A stretch of 64,000 nucleotides of DNA from Candidatus Blochmanniella pennsylvanica str. BPEN (GTDB lineage: Bacteria > Pseudomonadota > Gammaproteobacteria > Enterobacterales > Enterobacteriaceae): the NCBI RefSeq assembly GCF_000011745.1, contig NC_007292.1:620001-684000 (forward strand), given 5' to 3'. Positions 12,861-23,419 of the stretch are shown one piece after another. Under the pieces are notes generated by a model, which searched no databases, had not been told where the DNA came from, and saw nothing but the letters and a program-made list of their open reading frames with translations. The position numbers were made by a program, and so were the translations under genes. How positions within the stretch are numbered: the first letter of the stretch is position 1; the number at the start of each line of letters is the position of its first letter.

Positions 12861-13721
12861 TTAATTATTACGTTTTAAACGACTTTGTAAATAATGTTTA
12901 ATAAACAACATAAGAATTGAAATACAAGCTAATAATGATGCCGCAACAAATGCGCCTACAGTATTGTAATCTTGATATAATAATTCTACATACAACGAAA
13001 CAGTATATGTTTCACCCCGTATTAACCCTGATACTATAGATACTGCTCCAAATTCACCAATAGCACGAGAATTAGTAAGAATAGCCCCGTATAACAAAGC
13101 CCAACGAATATTTGGAAAAGTAACATAACGAAACATCATCCAACCAGATGCTCCAAGAAGTATCGCTGCCTCGTCTTCTTGTCTTCCCTGATTCACCATC
13201 ATAGGAACAAGCTCATGTACCACAAAAGGACAAGTAACAAAAATAGTAACTAATACTAATCCTACCCATGTGAATATTATTTGTATATTATGCAAATCCA
13301 GCCAACTTGCTATTGCATTATTATTTGCATAAAGCAATAAATACAATAATCCAACAATTACCGGAGAAACAGCGATGGGTATATTTACTAATATATACAA
13401 TAACTGTCTTCCATAAAATTTAAAACGAGTCACCAACCAAGCCATTAATACACCAAAAAATACATTAATAGGTACCGTAAATAACGCTATAATAACCGTC
13501 AAAAAAGTAGCATGTATCATATCTTGATTTATTAAATTTACTATTACTATTTTTAGACCTTCTGAAAAAGCAGATACAAAAATCACAATTAAAGGAACTA
13601 ACAACAACATCATTGATATAAACATAGTGAAACCAATTAGAATCCATTGGTTCCATTTAATACTACTGTTGCAATCATTATTGCAATTTTTATTGACATA
13701 ATTATTCAACATGCTGATCAT
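12861..13721 (-). CDS. cysW: Sulfate/thiosulfate ABC permease CysW
   Basis: Inner-membrane permease subunit pairing with CysT. Six hydrophobic helices are visible and the cytoplasmic EAA loop reads EDEAAILLGASGW near residue 180, the ATPase docking site. Its start codon overlaps the cysT stop by one base (TAATG), implying translational coupling. A second in-frame ATG three codons in is an alternative start. The first 25 residues are asparagine-rich, unlike E. coli, as expected from AT bias. Confidence 0.94.
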   Translation of the reverse strand: MISMLNNYVNKNCNNDCNSSIKWNQWILIGFTMFISMMLLLVPLIVIFVSAFSEGLKIVIVNLINQDMIHATFLTVIIALFTVPINVFFGVLMAWLVTRFKFYGRQLLYILVNIPIAVSPVIVGLLYLLLYANNNAIASWLDLHNIQIIFTWVGLVLVTIFVTCPFVVHELVPMMVNQGRQEDEAAILLGASGWMMFRYVTFPNIRWALLYGAILTNSRAIGEFGAVSIVSGLIRGETYTVSLYVELLYQDYNTVGAFVAASLLACISILMLFIKHYLQSRLKRNN

Positions 13722-14557
13722 TAAGATCCCTTAAACCTCCGGTTTATTCGTAATTGAAACATACTAGTAAAAAATAATAATAATAAAGAAATAATTAAAA
13801 TTACAGAAGAAATAGCACTGGCAGCTGGATAATCAAATTCCTGTAAACGAATAAAGATAATTAAAGAAATAACTTCATTTTTCCAGGCAACATTTCCAGC
13901 TATAAAAATAACCGCACCAAATTCACCTAAACTTCGTATAAACGACAACGCTACGCCATACAACCAAGCTGGTGCCAATTCTGGAAAAATTACATTACAA
14001 AAAATTTGCCAATGATCAGCTCCAAGAGTTTCTGCTACTTCTTCGTATTCTACAGTAAACTCTTCTAGCACCGGTTGTACGGTTCGTACTACAAATGGAA
14101 TACTTGTAAAAATCATAGCAATAGATATACCTATCCACGTATACGATACTGTGATGCCGAATCGAGATAACCAAGACCCATACCAACCTGACGTTGAAAA
14201 CAATGTCGCCAAAGTTAATCCCGCCACCGCAGTAGGCAAAGCAAAAGGTAAATCTACTAACGCATCTAATAATTTCCGACCAGGAAATTGATATCTAGTT
14301 ATTACCCATGATACTAACAGTCCAAATATAGCATTAAATAATGTTGCTGTCCCAGCAGCTAATAAGGTGATTTGATAAGAAACCAATAATGCTGGATCTG
14401 TAATTACATCCCAATATTGAGAAAGACTCATCTGAGATAATTGCATAACTAACGCACTTAAAGGTAATAATAGAATCAAACAAACAAACAATAAACTTCC
14501 GCCCAGTGCTATACCAAACCCAGGTAAGGTATGTTTAGATGAAGAAAATAACATCAA
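13721..14557 (-). CDS. cysT: Sulfate/thiosulfate ABC permease CysT (CysU)
   Basis: Permease partner of CysW. At 278 residues it matches E. coli CysT/CysU (277). The EAA loop is EEVAETLGADHW near residue 175 and RSLGEFGAVIFIAGN near residue 210 is typical of the family. It overlaps the end of cysP by four bases (ATGA), so the two are translationally coupled. Confidence 0.94.
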   Translation of the reverse strand: MMLFSSSKHTLPGFGIALGGSLLFVCLILLLPLSALVMQLSQMSLSQYWDVITDPALLVSYQITLLAAGTATLFNAIFGLLVSWVITRYQFPGRKLLDALVDLPFALPTAVAGLTLATLFSTSGWYGSWLSRFGITVSYTWIGISIAMIFTSIPFVVRTVQPVLEEFTVEYEEVAETLGADHWQIFCNVIFPELAPAWLYGVALSFIRSLGEFGAVIFIAGNVAWKNEVISLIIFIRLQEFDYPAASAISSVILIISLLLLFFTSMFQLRINRRFKGS

Positions 14558-15576
14558 CGATGTCCTATTGATAACAATTGATCTAATTCACCGCCACGTT
14601 TAAAGTGGGTATTCATAACAGTATTCCAATTACCAAATTGATCCTCTATTCTAAATAATTGACTCCCAGAAGATCCATTCGGATATATTTGAGCAATGTC
14701 AGTTGTATTGACGCGGTATCCAAACTTAGTAATAATCTTTTGTGCTGAAGGAAGGTATAGGTAATCTAAATAAGCTCGTGCTACATCTTTGGTTCCATTT
14801 CTAATGACGTTTTTATCTATCCAAGTCACTGGAAATTCTACCAAAACATTCGGAGTGGGTATAACAATTTCATAATTATTAAATCCATATTGACTTAAAA
14901 CTAATTTTGCTTCAGATTCAAAATTAATTAGTACATCTCCTTGATTACGATCAACAAAAGTAGAGGTAGCAGCGCGTCCTCCAGTATCAAATACCTTTAC
15001 ATTTTTTAAAAATTTTTGCATCCAAATTCGAGTTTGCTCTATATCTCCGTCGCTATTTTTTAAAAAACAATTCCAAGCCGATAAATAAGTATAACGTCCA
15101 TTACCAGATGTTTTAGGATTAGGAAATATTATTTTCAACCCTTCATTCGTTAAATCATACCAATTATAAATTCCTTTTGGATTGCCTCGTCTCACCAAAA
15201 AAGCCATAGTTGAAAAAAATGGCGAACTATGATGTGGAAATCGATCTTGCCAATTTTTAGGAATTAAGCGTCCGCGATCACACAAAATTTGTACATCTAT
15301 CACCTGATTATATGTCACCACATCCGCGCGAAGTCCCTGTAATATAGCCATAGCTTGTCTGGTAGATCCTGCATGAGATTGACGAATAATTAATTCATCT
15401 TCAGGATGAAGATCTTTCCAATATTCGATAAAATCAGAATTAATCTTTAAAAATAATTCTCTAGACACATCATAAGAACTATTTAATAAAATAGTTCCAT
15501 GTATTGGAACACAAAAAACACAGTACAATAATACTGTCACTTTAATTATTTTTAAAACAGTATGCATAATAATCAT
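14554..15576 (-). CDS. cysP: Thiosulfate/sulfate-binding periplasmic protein CysP
   Basis: Periplasmic ligand-binding protein feeding the CysTWA importer. The mature part starts at TILLNSSYDVSREL, matching the first mature residues of E. coli CysP, and the sulfate-binding segments SHAGSTRQA, NPKTSGNGRYT and FDTGGRAAT follow. The hydrophobic signal peptide precedes it. The start is uncertain: the reading frame can extend to a TTG at 15606, but the ATGs at 15576 and 15567 give a signal peptide of normal length (about 24-27 residues); I chose 15576. First gene of cysPTWA. Confidence 0.9.
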   Translation of the reverse strand: MIIMHTVLKIIKVTVLLYCVFCVPIHGTILLNSSYDVSRELFLKINSDFIEYWKDLHPEDELIIRQSHAGSTRQAMAILQGLRADVVTYNQVIDVQILCDRGRLIPKNWQDRFPHHSSPFFSTMAFLVRRGNPKGIYNWYDLTNEGLKIIFPNPKTSGNGRYTYLSAWNCFLKNSDGDIEQTRIWMQKFLKNVKVFDTGGRAATSTFVDRNQGDVLINFESEAKLVLSQYGFNNYEIVIPTPNVLVEFPVTWIDKNVIRNGTKDVARAYLDYLYLPSAQKIITKFGYRVNTTDIAQIYPNGSSGSQLFRIEDQFGNWNTVMNTHFKRGGELDQLLSIGHR

Positions 15577-15606
15577 ATATATCCGAATACAAACATACCT
15601 ACTCAA

Positions 15607-16777
15607 AATAGAGATTTTCCTTCCAGTTGATAGAACACATTATATAATACATGCATCATTAAGACATAAACTGCACGCAAATTTGTACTTGCACACAAGT
15701 TTTGTAACCAATTATTAATTGAATGAAATTTAAATCAAGCATATTTGATTAATTTTTTCTATACTTCTCTCTGTAAAAATACTACCATATTCAATATTAT
15801 TATTTATAATAAAATATAGTAATATTATCTTTTTTCTAAACTATATAAAAGATCTTATATAAAGACATAAAGATAATTTAGAAAATGATTTCTACATATA
15901 AATATAGATATTTTCGTTAAATCGACTTAAAACCTAAAATAATTCTCAATATGATCGTATCAATAACTAAAATTTAAAAAATTAAAACAAATAATTCTGT
16001 TGTAATAAATTATTTATGTAACAAATGATTATCTTTGTGTATTAAGATTTTCGACTAATTTTATACAATTTAAGCGATGCTTATTATGGTTAATACTACA
16101 ATAAAATTTGTGATGTACTATAATTGTGATCTAAACAAAATAGCCCGTTGCAAAAGAAAAATAAAAAATAATTATTTTAAATAAATTCAAATATTATTTT
16201 TTATTATTAATTAATTATGTACTACACAACATATAATTGTATTATGAAAAGATCATACAATATAAAAAATTAAACCGCTTATATAATCTTACATTCCATG
16301 ACACATGAGATAATAACACTCACTCTTTAGAATCATTGCTTATGATGTATCATATGTAATATGATAGTTAATTACGTACTGTAATGTACTTGTGTTGCGC
16401 TCTACAAAATAAAACCTCACGAACTTAACGTTTAAAACGTTTCCGCAATCATAATAATCTTTGCAACTATATAATAAAATTACAATCCACATTAAATTAT
16501 GATAATAATCTTTACTATTTTAATACAATCACCTGACATACAGATATACGCACATTAATTAATAGAATATTGATAGATATACAATATTTACATATCTCAC
16601 GTTGAGATATGTAAATACAACTTATATAATATAAATATTATATAAACATGTTTTAATAAAAATAAAACATATAATAAATAATATTTATGATCATAAACAT
16701 ATTTTACTTTATGAATTTAAAATGATTATAAATATCATTAACATTACCCAATTATAATACGTAATACGGAGTCAGTA
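15607..16777. other. Large non-coding gap
   Basis: The longest gap in the window (about 1.2 kb) between divergently transcribed cysP and the talA-like gene. In E. coli many genes (hemF, the eut cluster, maeB) lie in this interval. I see no frame longer than short fragments, no tRNA and no conserved motif; base composition is extremely AT-rich. Apart from a 15-base-pair hairpin at 16585-16617 it looks like eroded DNA plus two promoters. Confidence 0.55.
16585..16617. repeat. Perfect 15-bp inverted repeat
   Basis: The arms 16585-16599 and 16603-16617 are exactly complementary with a 3-base loop CGT. It lies 160 bases before the talA-like start. It lacks a clear T-run, so it could be a regulatory hairpin, a protein-binding palindrome or a cruciform. 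Confidence 0.7.
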
Positions 16778-17629
16778 GTGAATCCATCAAGTAGTTTAAG
16801 AAAAATTTCTGTAATTGTAGAGAATATCAAAAATATTGACACCATTCGGTATTACTATCCACATAATAATACTATTGCTAATCCGCTTCTTATTCTAAAA
16901 CCATTTTTTTTTAGTTCTCATTGCAAATTAATTGAATATACAATAATTTATACTATAAAAAAATATGATGTTACATTTATTAGTACAATTAACACAATAA
17001 ATGAGTTAAAAGCTCATATCGACACTAAAATTTTAGACAATATTCCAAGATATGTCTTCATAAAAATGGATATAATATCTTCTTCTAATAAATATTTTAA
17101 AATAAAAAAATACCACAGATTTATCGCAATTTATAAAAATCAAAAGACAGATCCAGTTTATTTTATTATCAAAATCACTATCAATTGGAAAATCATAAAA
17201 AAAACAACAGAATTTCAAAAAAACAATATCCAAATTAATTTAACATTTTTACTGTCTTTATATCAAAGATGCGCATGTACCAAATTAAATCTATGTTTTA
17301 TTTATCCATTTATAAATCTTATTTGCAACTGGTATAGTCAATATGTACTATTCAATATTTATAATTATTCTAACATCATACAAAAAATAAATAAAAGTTA
17401 TTTTAACCATAATAAATATTACGAAAAAAATATTTCTATCAATACTAATTTATGTACAGATAACCCAATAATGGTTACAGATGAATATGATTGCTTAATA
17501 AATGTTAAGAAATTACTCAAGAAACACAATCAATTAATCTTGCATACACAACCTATCAAATTTGGTGTATTTTCTTTTTTAAATAAAAAATTTAATAAAC
17601 CTATTTCTGTGTATAAATTTAACTATTAA
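16778..17629 (+). CDS. talA: Degenerate transaldolase-like protein
   Basis: The 283-residue frame aligns without gaps to E. coli transaldolase over about residues 1-190 (for example SSLRK..., NP..LIL, DTKILDNIP, NLTFLLS near 154-160, PFINLICNWY near 177-186), and more loosely to about residue 255. The Schiff-base lysine 132 is kept, as are Asn35, Asn154, Thr156 and Phe178. Asp17, Thr33, Ser94, Glu96, Ser176 and Arg181 are replaced by Ile, Ile, Phe, Lys, Tyr and Leu. Normal sugar-phosphate binding and catalysis therefore look lost. The protein is shorter than the usual 317 residues. A GTG start with a good GGAG site (16768-16771) and an unbroken frame argue that it is still translated. It lies just before tktB, the talA position. 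Confidence 0.85.
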   Translation: MNPSSSLRKISVIVENIKNIDTIRYYYPHNNTIANPLLILKPFFFSSHCKLIEYTIIYTIKKYDVTFISTINTINELKAHIDTKILDNIPRYVFIKMDIISSSNKYFKIKKYHRFIAIYKNQKTDPVYFIIKITINWKIIKKTTEFQKNNIQINLTFLLSLYQRCACTKLNLCFIYPFINLICNWYSQYVLFNIYNYSNIIQKINKSYFNHNKYYEKNISINTNLCTDNPIMVTDEYDCLINVKKLLKKHNQLILHTQPIKFGVFSFLNKKFNKPISVYKFNY

Positions 17630-17741
17630 AAAATAACAAAATAAGTATGGAAAAATTCACTAAACATATTCGATAATTCTCTATAAGAGAGAAGAATTTA
17701 TAATCATTTAATTAAAACATTCAATATTAGGAAAATACTTT

Positions 17742-19739
17742 ATGTTATCAGAAAAAATATTAGCTAATGCTATACGTATATTAAGCATAGATGCTATACA
17801 AAAAGCCAATTCTGGACATCCCGGCTGTCCCATGGGCATGGCGGATATTGCTGAAGTATTGTGGAGAGATTACTTAAATCACAACCCAAACAATCCCAAT
17901 TGGATTAATAGAGACCGATTTGTTTTATCTAATGGACATGGATCAATGCTGCTATATAGCATACTACATTTAACTGGATACAAAATATCTATAGAAGATC
18001 TAAAAAATTTTAGACAATTAAATTCAACAACACCCGGACATCCAGAATATGGGCATACGGATGGAATTGAGGTTACAACAGGTCCGTTAGGGCAGGGTCT
18101 TGCTAACGCTGTAGGATTTGCAATTGCTGAACGAACACTAGCAGCTCAATTTAATCGCGCACAGTTTAATATCATCAATCATTATACTTATGCATTTCTA
18201 GGAGATGGATGCATGATGGAAGGTATTTCTCATGAAGCTTGCGCGCTAGCTGGGACTATGAAATTAAATAAATTGATTATATTTTACGATAATAATGGTA
18301 TTTCTATAGACGGAAATGTACAAGAATGGTTCACAGATGATACTGCTATGCGTTTTGAATCTTATGGATGGCATGTAGTACGTAATGTAAATGGACATAA
18401 TAGAAATTCTGTTAAAGCTGCAATTGATCAAGCTCAATCCACATTAGATAAACCATCATTGTTAATATGTAATACTATTATTGCTTTCGGAGCTCCAAAT
18501 AAAAGCGGAACACATAGCGCTCACGGCGCTCCATTAGGAGCAGAAGAAGTGGCTGCTACTCGAAAAGCGCTTAATTGGAATGAACCTCCATTCGTCATAC
18601 CAAAAGCAATATATAAATCATGGAATGCCACGATACCGGGACAAAAAAAAGAAGATAATTGGCAACAACTTTTTCACAAATACCAAGTTACCTATCCTAA
18701 TTTAGCAAAGGAATTAATAAGAAGAATACAACGAAAACTACCCGAAGATTGGCATAAAAAAACACAAAAATTTATTGAAAATTTACAAATGCATTCTCAA
18801 AATATTGCTACACGTCAAGCTTCTCAAATTACAATTGAATTTTTTTCCAAAGAATTACCAGAGCTTTTTGGTGGATCATCAGACTTAACACCCAGCAATT
18901 TGACAACTTGGTCTCAATCTTCTTCTATTATGAAAAATCCTGCCGGAAATTATATTCATTACGGTGTACGTGAATTCGGGATGACTGCTATTGCCAATGG
19001 AATTGCTAATTATGGAGCTTTTTTACCTTATACTGCTACATTTTTAACATTTGTTGAATACGCACGCAACGCGGTTCGCATGGCGGCATTAATGAATAGT
19101 CATCATATTATGATTTATACTCATGATTCTATTGGATTAGGAGAAGATGGTCCAACTCATCAACCTATAGAACAATTATCAAGTTTACGTATGACTCCCA
19201 ATTTAATAGTATGGCGTCCCTGTGATCAAGTAGAAACAGCAATTGCCTGGAAATCAGCAATTGAACACCATGGGCCAACCGCATTGATTTTATCTAGACA
19301 AAATCTCATGCAGCAAGAACGCACATCAACACAAATTAATAACATTAATCGCGGAGGATATATTCTTAAAGATTGTCAAAATATCCCTGAATTAATTATA
19401 ATTGCTACTGGGTCAGAAATAATATTAGCAATACAAGCATATTACCGATTAACTGATGAAGGCTATAAAATACGAGTCATCTCGTTACCTTCTACTAATA
19501 TATTTGATCAGCAAGATAAATCATATCGTGAATACGTATTACCAAGCACAATAATTAATAGAATAGCTATCGAAGCTAGTAGCACTGACTATTGGTATAA
19601 GTATGTTGGAATATATGGTGAAATCATTGGTATGAAGACATTCGGAAAATCAGCTCCATCACATCAATTATTTAAATTTTTTGACTTTACTGTGGACTAC
19701 GTGATCAATAAATCATATAAATTACTCAAAAAATCCTAA
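17742..19739 (+). CDS. tktB: Transketolase
   Basis: Thiamine-diphosphate enzyme moving two-carbon units between sugar phosphates in the non-oxidative pentose phosphate pathway. The 665 residues are full length. The cofactor motif [13 protein letters not shown] is near residue 154, substrate histidines lie in SGHPGCPMG (near 24) and [10 protein letters not shown] (near 258), and the catalytic glutamate is in GVREFGM near 411. Symbol tktB follows its position next to the talA locus and dapE. Since transaldolase looks inactive, transketolase may serve only limited exchange reactions. Confidence 0.94.
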   Translation: MLSEKILANAIRILSIDAIQKANSGHPGCPMGMADIAEVLWRDYLNHNPNNPNWINRDRFVLSNGHGSMLLYSILHLTGYKISIEDLKNFRQLNSTTPGHPEYGHTDGIEVTTGPLGQGLANAVGFAIAERTLAAQFNRAQFNIINHYTYAFLGDGCMMEGISHEACALAGTMKLNKLIIFYDNNGISIDGNVQEWFTDDTAMRFESYGWHVVRNVNGHNRNSVKAAIDQAQSTLDKPSLLICNTIIAFGAPNKSGTHSAHGAPLGAEEVAATRKALNWNEPPFVIPKAIYKSWNATIPGQKKEDNWQQLFHKYQVTYPNLAKELIRRIQRKLPEDWHKKTQKFIENLQMHSQNIATRQASQITIEFFSKELPELFGGSSDLTPSNLTTWSQSSSIMKNPAGNYIHYGVREFGMTAIANGIANYGAFLPYTATFLTFVEYARNAVRMAALMNSHHIMIYTHDSIGLGEDGPTHQPIEQLSSLRMTPNLIVWRPCDQVETAIAWKSAIEHHGPTALILSRQNLMQQERTSTQINNINRGGYILKDCQNIPELIIIATGSEIILAIQAYYRLTDEGYKIRVISLPSTNIFDQQDKSYREYVLPSTIINRIAIEASSTDYWYKYVGIYGEIIGMKTFGKSAPSHQLFKFFDFTVDYVINKSYKLLKKS

Positions 19740-19783
19740 AACAACAGATCACCAAAAATGTTTAATTTTTATAAAAAACATCT

Positions 19784-19823
19784 ATATACAACTATATCAA
19801 TAAATATCGGTATAGTTGTATAT
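19784..19823 (+). terminator. Probable terminator after tktB
   Basis: Arms 19784-19796 and 19811-19823 form a perfect 13-base-pair stem with a 14-base loop, 44 bases after the tktB stop. The following sequence is only moderately T-rich, so the call is tentative. Confidence 0.5.
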
Positions 19824-19917
19824 CTGAATTTTACATTGATTATATATATGATTTATTCGTGTGAATTATTAAATTCAAAATAATTTTATCAGAACTATTA
19901 CCACGGGAAAATATAAA

Positions 19918-21072
19918 ATGAATTATTCAGCGCTAATAACATTAGCTCAAAAATTAATTCAGCAACCTTCGGTTAGCCCAAACCATCATAGTTGTCATGA
20001 AATAATTGCAAATTATTTAGAAAAACTAAATTTTAATGTAGAGTTAATGCGCTTTGATAACACCCTTAATCTTTGGGCATTTCATAGTTGTAAAAAACAA
20101 CAAAAACACACCACATTATTGTTTATTGGGCATACTGATGTGGTCGATCCTGGAGATCCTCAATTCTGGGATTACCCTCCGTTCTCAGGATTAGTACATA
20201 ATAATATGTTACATGGGCGAGGCGCAATTGATATGAAGGGGGCATTAGCAGCTATGTTAGTAGCCACTGCCAATTTTATCGACCAATATCCTAATTATCA
20301 AGGACGGATTGCATTTCTTATCACTTCTGACGAAGAAGGCAGTGGTATCAACGGAACCACAAAAGTTGTAGAATCTCTAATTGCACGTAATGAACATATA
20401 AACTATTGCATAGTCGGAGAACCATCCAGTCAAGATCAACTAGGTGATGTTATAAAAAATGGTAGACGTGGATCACTTACTGGACAACTGACAATACACG
20501 GATCTCAAGGACATGTAGCCTATCCTCAATTCTCTAAAAATCCAATACATTTAATCATTCCAGCACTGTCAGATTTGCTAAACATTACATGGGATCGAGA
20601 AAAAAGTATATTATTTCCTCCTACTGCTATACAAATTACTAATATTTATTCTAATCATAAGAACAACAATGTTACACCCCATACAGTTATATTAAATTTT
20701 AATGTACGCTTTAATGATAAATGTTCTATTGACAATATTAAAAGATACATAAATGACATATTCACACGTCATACTTTACCTTATAATATCAATTGGAAAC
20801 TTTCTGCAGAGCCTTATTTTAGTAAACCTGGACAATTAACTAACGTTGCAATCAATGCAATTAAATATTACCAAAAATTTGAACCTCGATTAGAAACTAC
20901 AGGAGGTACTTCTGATGGACGTTTTATAGCTAAAATGGGAACAGAAGTCATAGAATTAGGAGCGCGTAACCATATGATTCATAAAGTTAACGAATACATT
21001 GATCTAATTGATTTAAAATTACTTAGCTCTATATATAAAAAAATTATAGAAGATTTAATACTAATACAATAA
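19918..21072 (+). CDS. dapE: Succinyl-diaminopimelate desuccinylase
   Basis: Two-zinc peptidase-family enzyme of the lysine/meso-diaminopimelate pathway, cutting N-succinyl-LL-DAP. Metal ligands are in GHTDVV (about residue 72), GAIDMKG (about 105) and the DEEGSG segment (about 140); the closing histidine is in ARNHMIH near residue 355. At 384 residues it is slightly longer than the E. coli protein (375). Together with dapA it serves both peptidoglycan and lysine supply to the host. Confidence 0.95.
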   Translation: MNYSALITLAQKLIQQPSVSPNHHSCHEIIANYLEKLNFNVELMRFDNTLNLWAFHSCKKQQKHTTLLFIGHTDVVDPGDPQFWDYPPFSGLVHNNMLHGRGAIDMKGALAAMLVATANFIDQYPNYQGRIAFLITSDEEGSGINGTTKVVESLIARNEHINYCIVGEPSSQDQLGDVIKNGRRGSLTGQLTIHGSQGHVAYPQFSKNPIHLIIPALSDLLNITWDREKSILFPPTAIQITNIYSNHKNNNVTPHTVILNFNVRFNDKCSIDNIKRYINDIFTRHTLPYNINWKLSAEPYFSKPGQLTNVAINAIKYYQKFEPRLETTGGTSDGRFIAKMGTEVIELGARNHMIHKVNEYIDLIDLKLLSSIYKKIIEDLILIQ

Positions 21073-21110
21073 ATGCATAATGTATTATTATAACAGTTCT
21101 GAAACTAAGA

Positions 21111-21160
21111 TACATGTTTATTATATGGGGAGTAATTGAATACTGAATAATAAACATGTA
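21111..21160. terminator. Bidirectional terminator between dapE and bamC
   Basis: Arms 21111-21124 and 21147-21160 form a 14-base-pair stem with a 22-base loop in the short spacer between two convergent genes, followed by a T-rich run on the dapE side. Confidence 0.5.
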
Positions 21161-21231
21161 GTTATTATTTTTAATACATATATTGAAAATAATCTCAACA
21201 AAAAAAGTATTACTGATTGCTTATATTAAAA

Positions 21232-21543
21232 TTAATCTTCAATATTAATTAAACATGATTCATGTGACATATCTGTAGAAAAAATTAACGGAGGACATAT
21301 GTATAGTTGTTTACCTACTTTTTGAGCAATATTATTATCTTCTCTGGTAACATCAGGAATAACATAATCATCATATGATATAGGTAATACACCATCTAAA
21401 TCTTCCGGTATATTTAATTTCACCAAAGATGCCGCATCTAAATATGATAAATCACCATTAAGCTTACAACGTTCTTCCTTGTATATTCCGAAAGAACAAG
21501 CTGATAGCAATATTATACACAAAATCTCTAAAAAAGTTAACAT
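21232..21543 (-). CDS. bamC: Truncated BamC lipoprotein (N-terminal lasso only)
   Basis: BamC is an accessory lipoprotein of the outer-membrane protein assembly machine. This 103-residue product has a signal peptide with a lipobox LLSAC (lipidated Cys16) and then matches the extended N-terminal segment of E. coli BamC: YLDAASLVKL, DLDGVLPISYDDYVIPD and VGKQLYICPP. It ends there, whereas the E. coli protein (344 residues) has two further folded domains. That N-terminal segment is the part known to wrap around BamD. It lies 20 bases after dapA, the same operon as in E. coli. Only about 160 bases separate its stop from dapE, so no detached domains exist. Confidence 0.87.
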   Translation of the reverse strand: MLTFLEILCIILLSACSFGIYKEERCKLNGDLSYLDAASLVKLNIPEDLDGVLPISYDDYVIPDVTREDNNIAQKVGKQLYICPPLIFSTDMSHESCLINIED

Positions 21544-21563
21544 TATAACCCTTATATAAATAA

Positions 21564-22463
21564 TTATTTATAATTAGACTGATTATAAAATAACCCTGAA
21601 TCTATTAAAGCTTGCTTTAGAACATCACGATGTACCTCAGATAAAACAGTCATAGGTAAACGCAAAACATAATGCGATATTAATCCTAATTCTTTACAAG
21701 CCCATTTCACTGGTATAGGATTAGAATCAATAAATAGCGCTTGGTGCACAGGCATCAAGCGCTGATTAATGTGTTGTGCGGTTGAAAAATCATTTTCATT
21801 TGCTAACTTACATAACTCAGCCATTTCCTTTGCAGCAATATTTGCTGTAACGGAAATTACCCCAACTCCTCCAAGTTTCATAAAATCTAATGCACTTAAG
21901 TCATCTCCGCTCAACAAAATAAAATCTTCATGAACCAACTGTTTTAATTGATTTACTCTATTTAAGTTTCCTGTCGCCTCTTTAATACCAACTATATTTT
22001 TTATTTTTGCTAAGCGAGAAACAGTAATCGGTAACATATCGCAACCAGTACGTATTGGAACGTTATACAATATCTGAGGTAAGTCTGTGCTTTCTGAAAT
22101 AGCCTTAAAATGTTGAAATAATCCTTCTTGATTGGGACGATTATAATAAGGGGTTACGCTTAAACAAGCTGCTATATCGCTATCATTAAATTTATTAGTT
22201 AATGCAACCGCCTCTGCCGTTGAATTAGCACCAGTACCTGCTATAACGGGCAATCTACCATCGCTAAACTCTAAGGTTCGCATAACCACATCAACATGCT
22301 CTTCATGTGTAAGCCCAGACATCTCTCCAGTTGTACCAACGGAAACAATAGCTGACGTACCACTGACTACATGATGATCAACAAGTTTTTTTAAACTTAT
22401 TCGATCTACAGTGCCCTTTAAATCCATTGGGGTAATTAATGCTACTATACTTCCCATAAACAT
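21564..22463 (-). CDS. dapA: 4-hydroxy-tetrahydrodipicolinate synthase
   Basis: Condenses pyruvate with aspartate semialdehyde, the committed step to DAP and lysine. The Schiff-base lysine is in GIKEATG near residue 161, the catalytic tyrosine in LYNVP near 133, and TTGE near residue 45 binds substrate. At 299 residues it covers all of the E. coli enzyme (292). Operon with bamC. It resembles the E. coli lysine-regulated form throughout, but lysine sensitivity here cannot be judged by eye. Confidence 0.96.
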   Translation of the reverse strand: MFMGSIVALITPMDLKGTVDRISLKKLVDHHVVSGTSAIVSVGTTGEMSGLTHEEHVDVVMRTLEFSDGRLPVIAGTGANSTAEAVALTNKFNDSDIAACLSVTPYYNRPNQEGLFQHFKAISESTDLPQILYNVPIRTGCDMLPITVSRLAKIKNIVGIKEATGNLNRVNQLKQLVHEDFILLSGDDLSALDFMKLGGVGVISVTANIAAKEMAELCKLANENDFSTAQHINQRLMPVHQALFIDSNPIPVKWACKELGLISHYVLRLPMTVLSEVHRDVLKQALIDSGLFYNQSNYK

Positions 22464-22933
22464 GAACTATTGTCTCCAATAAACGGAATCTTGTAAAATA
22501 TTGTTATTCAATAAAAACATTCAAATAAAATGGCTAAAAATATCAAATAAAAATATTAACCGTTCTTCATATATAACAAACAATAAGGTTATTTTTAATA
22601 ATATTAAAATATATATTATTAATAAACATGCTTATCTTTTACTACCGTTTAATATTTTAAATTAATTAAAAATTATTTTCATTATATTTTTAATTATTAA
22701 GTAAATTATTCTTCGTTAATAATATTTTAAAATATTATAATTTAAAATTTTTTAAAAATAATTTTAATCGCTTTCGTATATTAAAGCCTAATTTTTTCCA
22801 TGAACATACATAAACATAAAATTTTTTTATTAAATAATTTATGTATTTCTATACAGAGATTAAAAATAATATTAAAATTTAATCGTGAATTATTTAGTGT
22901 ATATATAACTATTGATTATTAATGGAGCATATA
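22464..22933. other. Divergent dapA/bcp spacer, gcvR missing
   Basis: Highly AT-rich spacer that must hold promoters for dapA and bcp. gcvR, which sits here in E. coli, is not visible. No repeat or RNA fold that I can support. Confidence 0.45.
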
Positions 22934-23419
22934 ATGGCATTATTGCAGCCTGGAGACACAGCACCTCAATTTAATTTACCTGATCAAAATGGTGTTTTAG
23001 TTAGTATCGATTCTCATATAGGAAGGAAAAAAATTCTTATTTATTTCTATCCTAAAGCTATGACACCAGGATGTACTATACAGGCATGTAAATTAAGAGA
23101 CAATATGGATACATTCAGAAAATTAGGTATAGAGGTAATTGGAATTAGTAACGATAAATCAGAAAAACTTTTCAAATTCTCTGAAAAAGAAATGTTAAAC
23201 TTTACTTTACTTTATGATGAAAACTGCCAAATTTCCAAGAAATTTGGAGTGTGGGGAGAAAAAAATTTTATGGGAAAAACATATAACGGCATACATCGTG
23301 TTAGTTTCATCATCGACCAAACTGGTACTATCGAACAAGTATTTAAATCTTTTAAACCTATTGATCATGATCGGATCGTATTACGTTATCTACATGATAC
23401 ACATGTATCACATAGATAA
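22934..23419 (+). CDS. bcp: Thiol peroxidase Bcp (peroxiredoxin Q)
   Basis: Reduces peroxides using a cysteine pair: the peroxidatic cysteine is in AMTPGCTIQAC near residue 46 and the resolving cysteine five residues on, as in E. coli Bcp. The thioredoxin-like fold continues to FGVWGEK and GIHRVSFIID. I chose the ATG at 22934, which matches the E. coli N-terminus and has GGAG at 22924-22927; the in-frame ATG at 22922 overlaps that ribosome site. It is one of few oxidative-stress genes in the window. Confidence 0.94.
   Translation: MALLQPGDTAPQFNLPDQNGVLVSIDSHIGRKKILIYFYPKAMTPGCTIQACKLRDNMDTFRKLGIEVIGISNDKSEKLFKFSEKEMLNFTLLYDENCQISKKFGVWGEKNFMGKTYNGIHRVSFIIDQTGTIEQVFKSFKPIDHDRIVLRYLHDTHVSHR

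Noticed and set aside
15577-15606. TTG start extending CysP by ten residues
   Set aside because: The added residues do not belong to the signal peptide of the family; internal ATGs give a normal signal length. Not fully excluded because a purine-rich stretch precedes the TTG.
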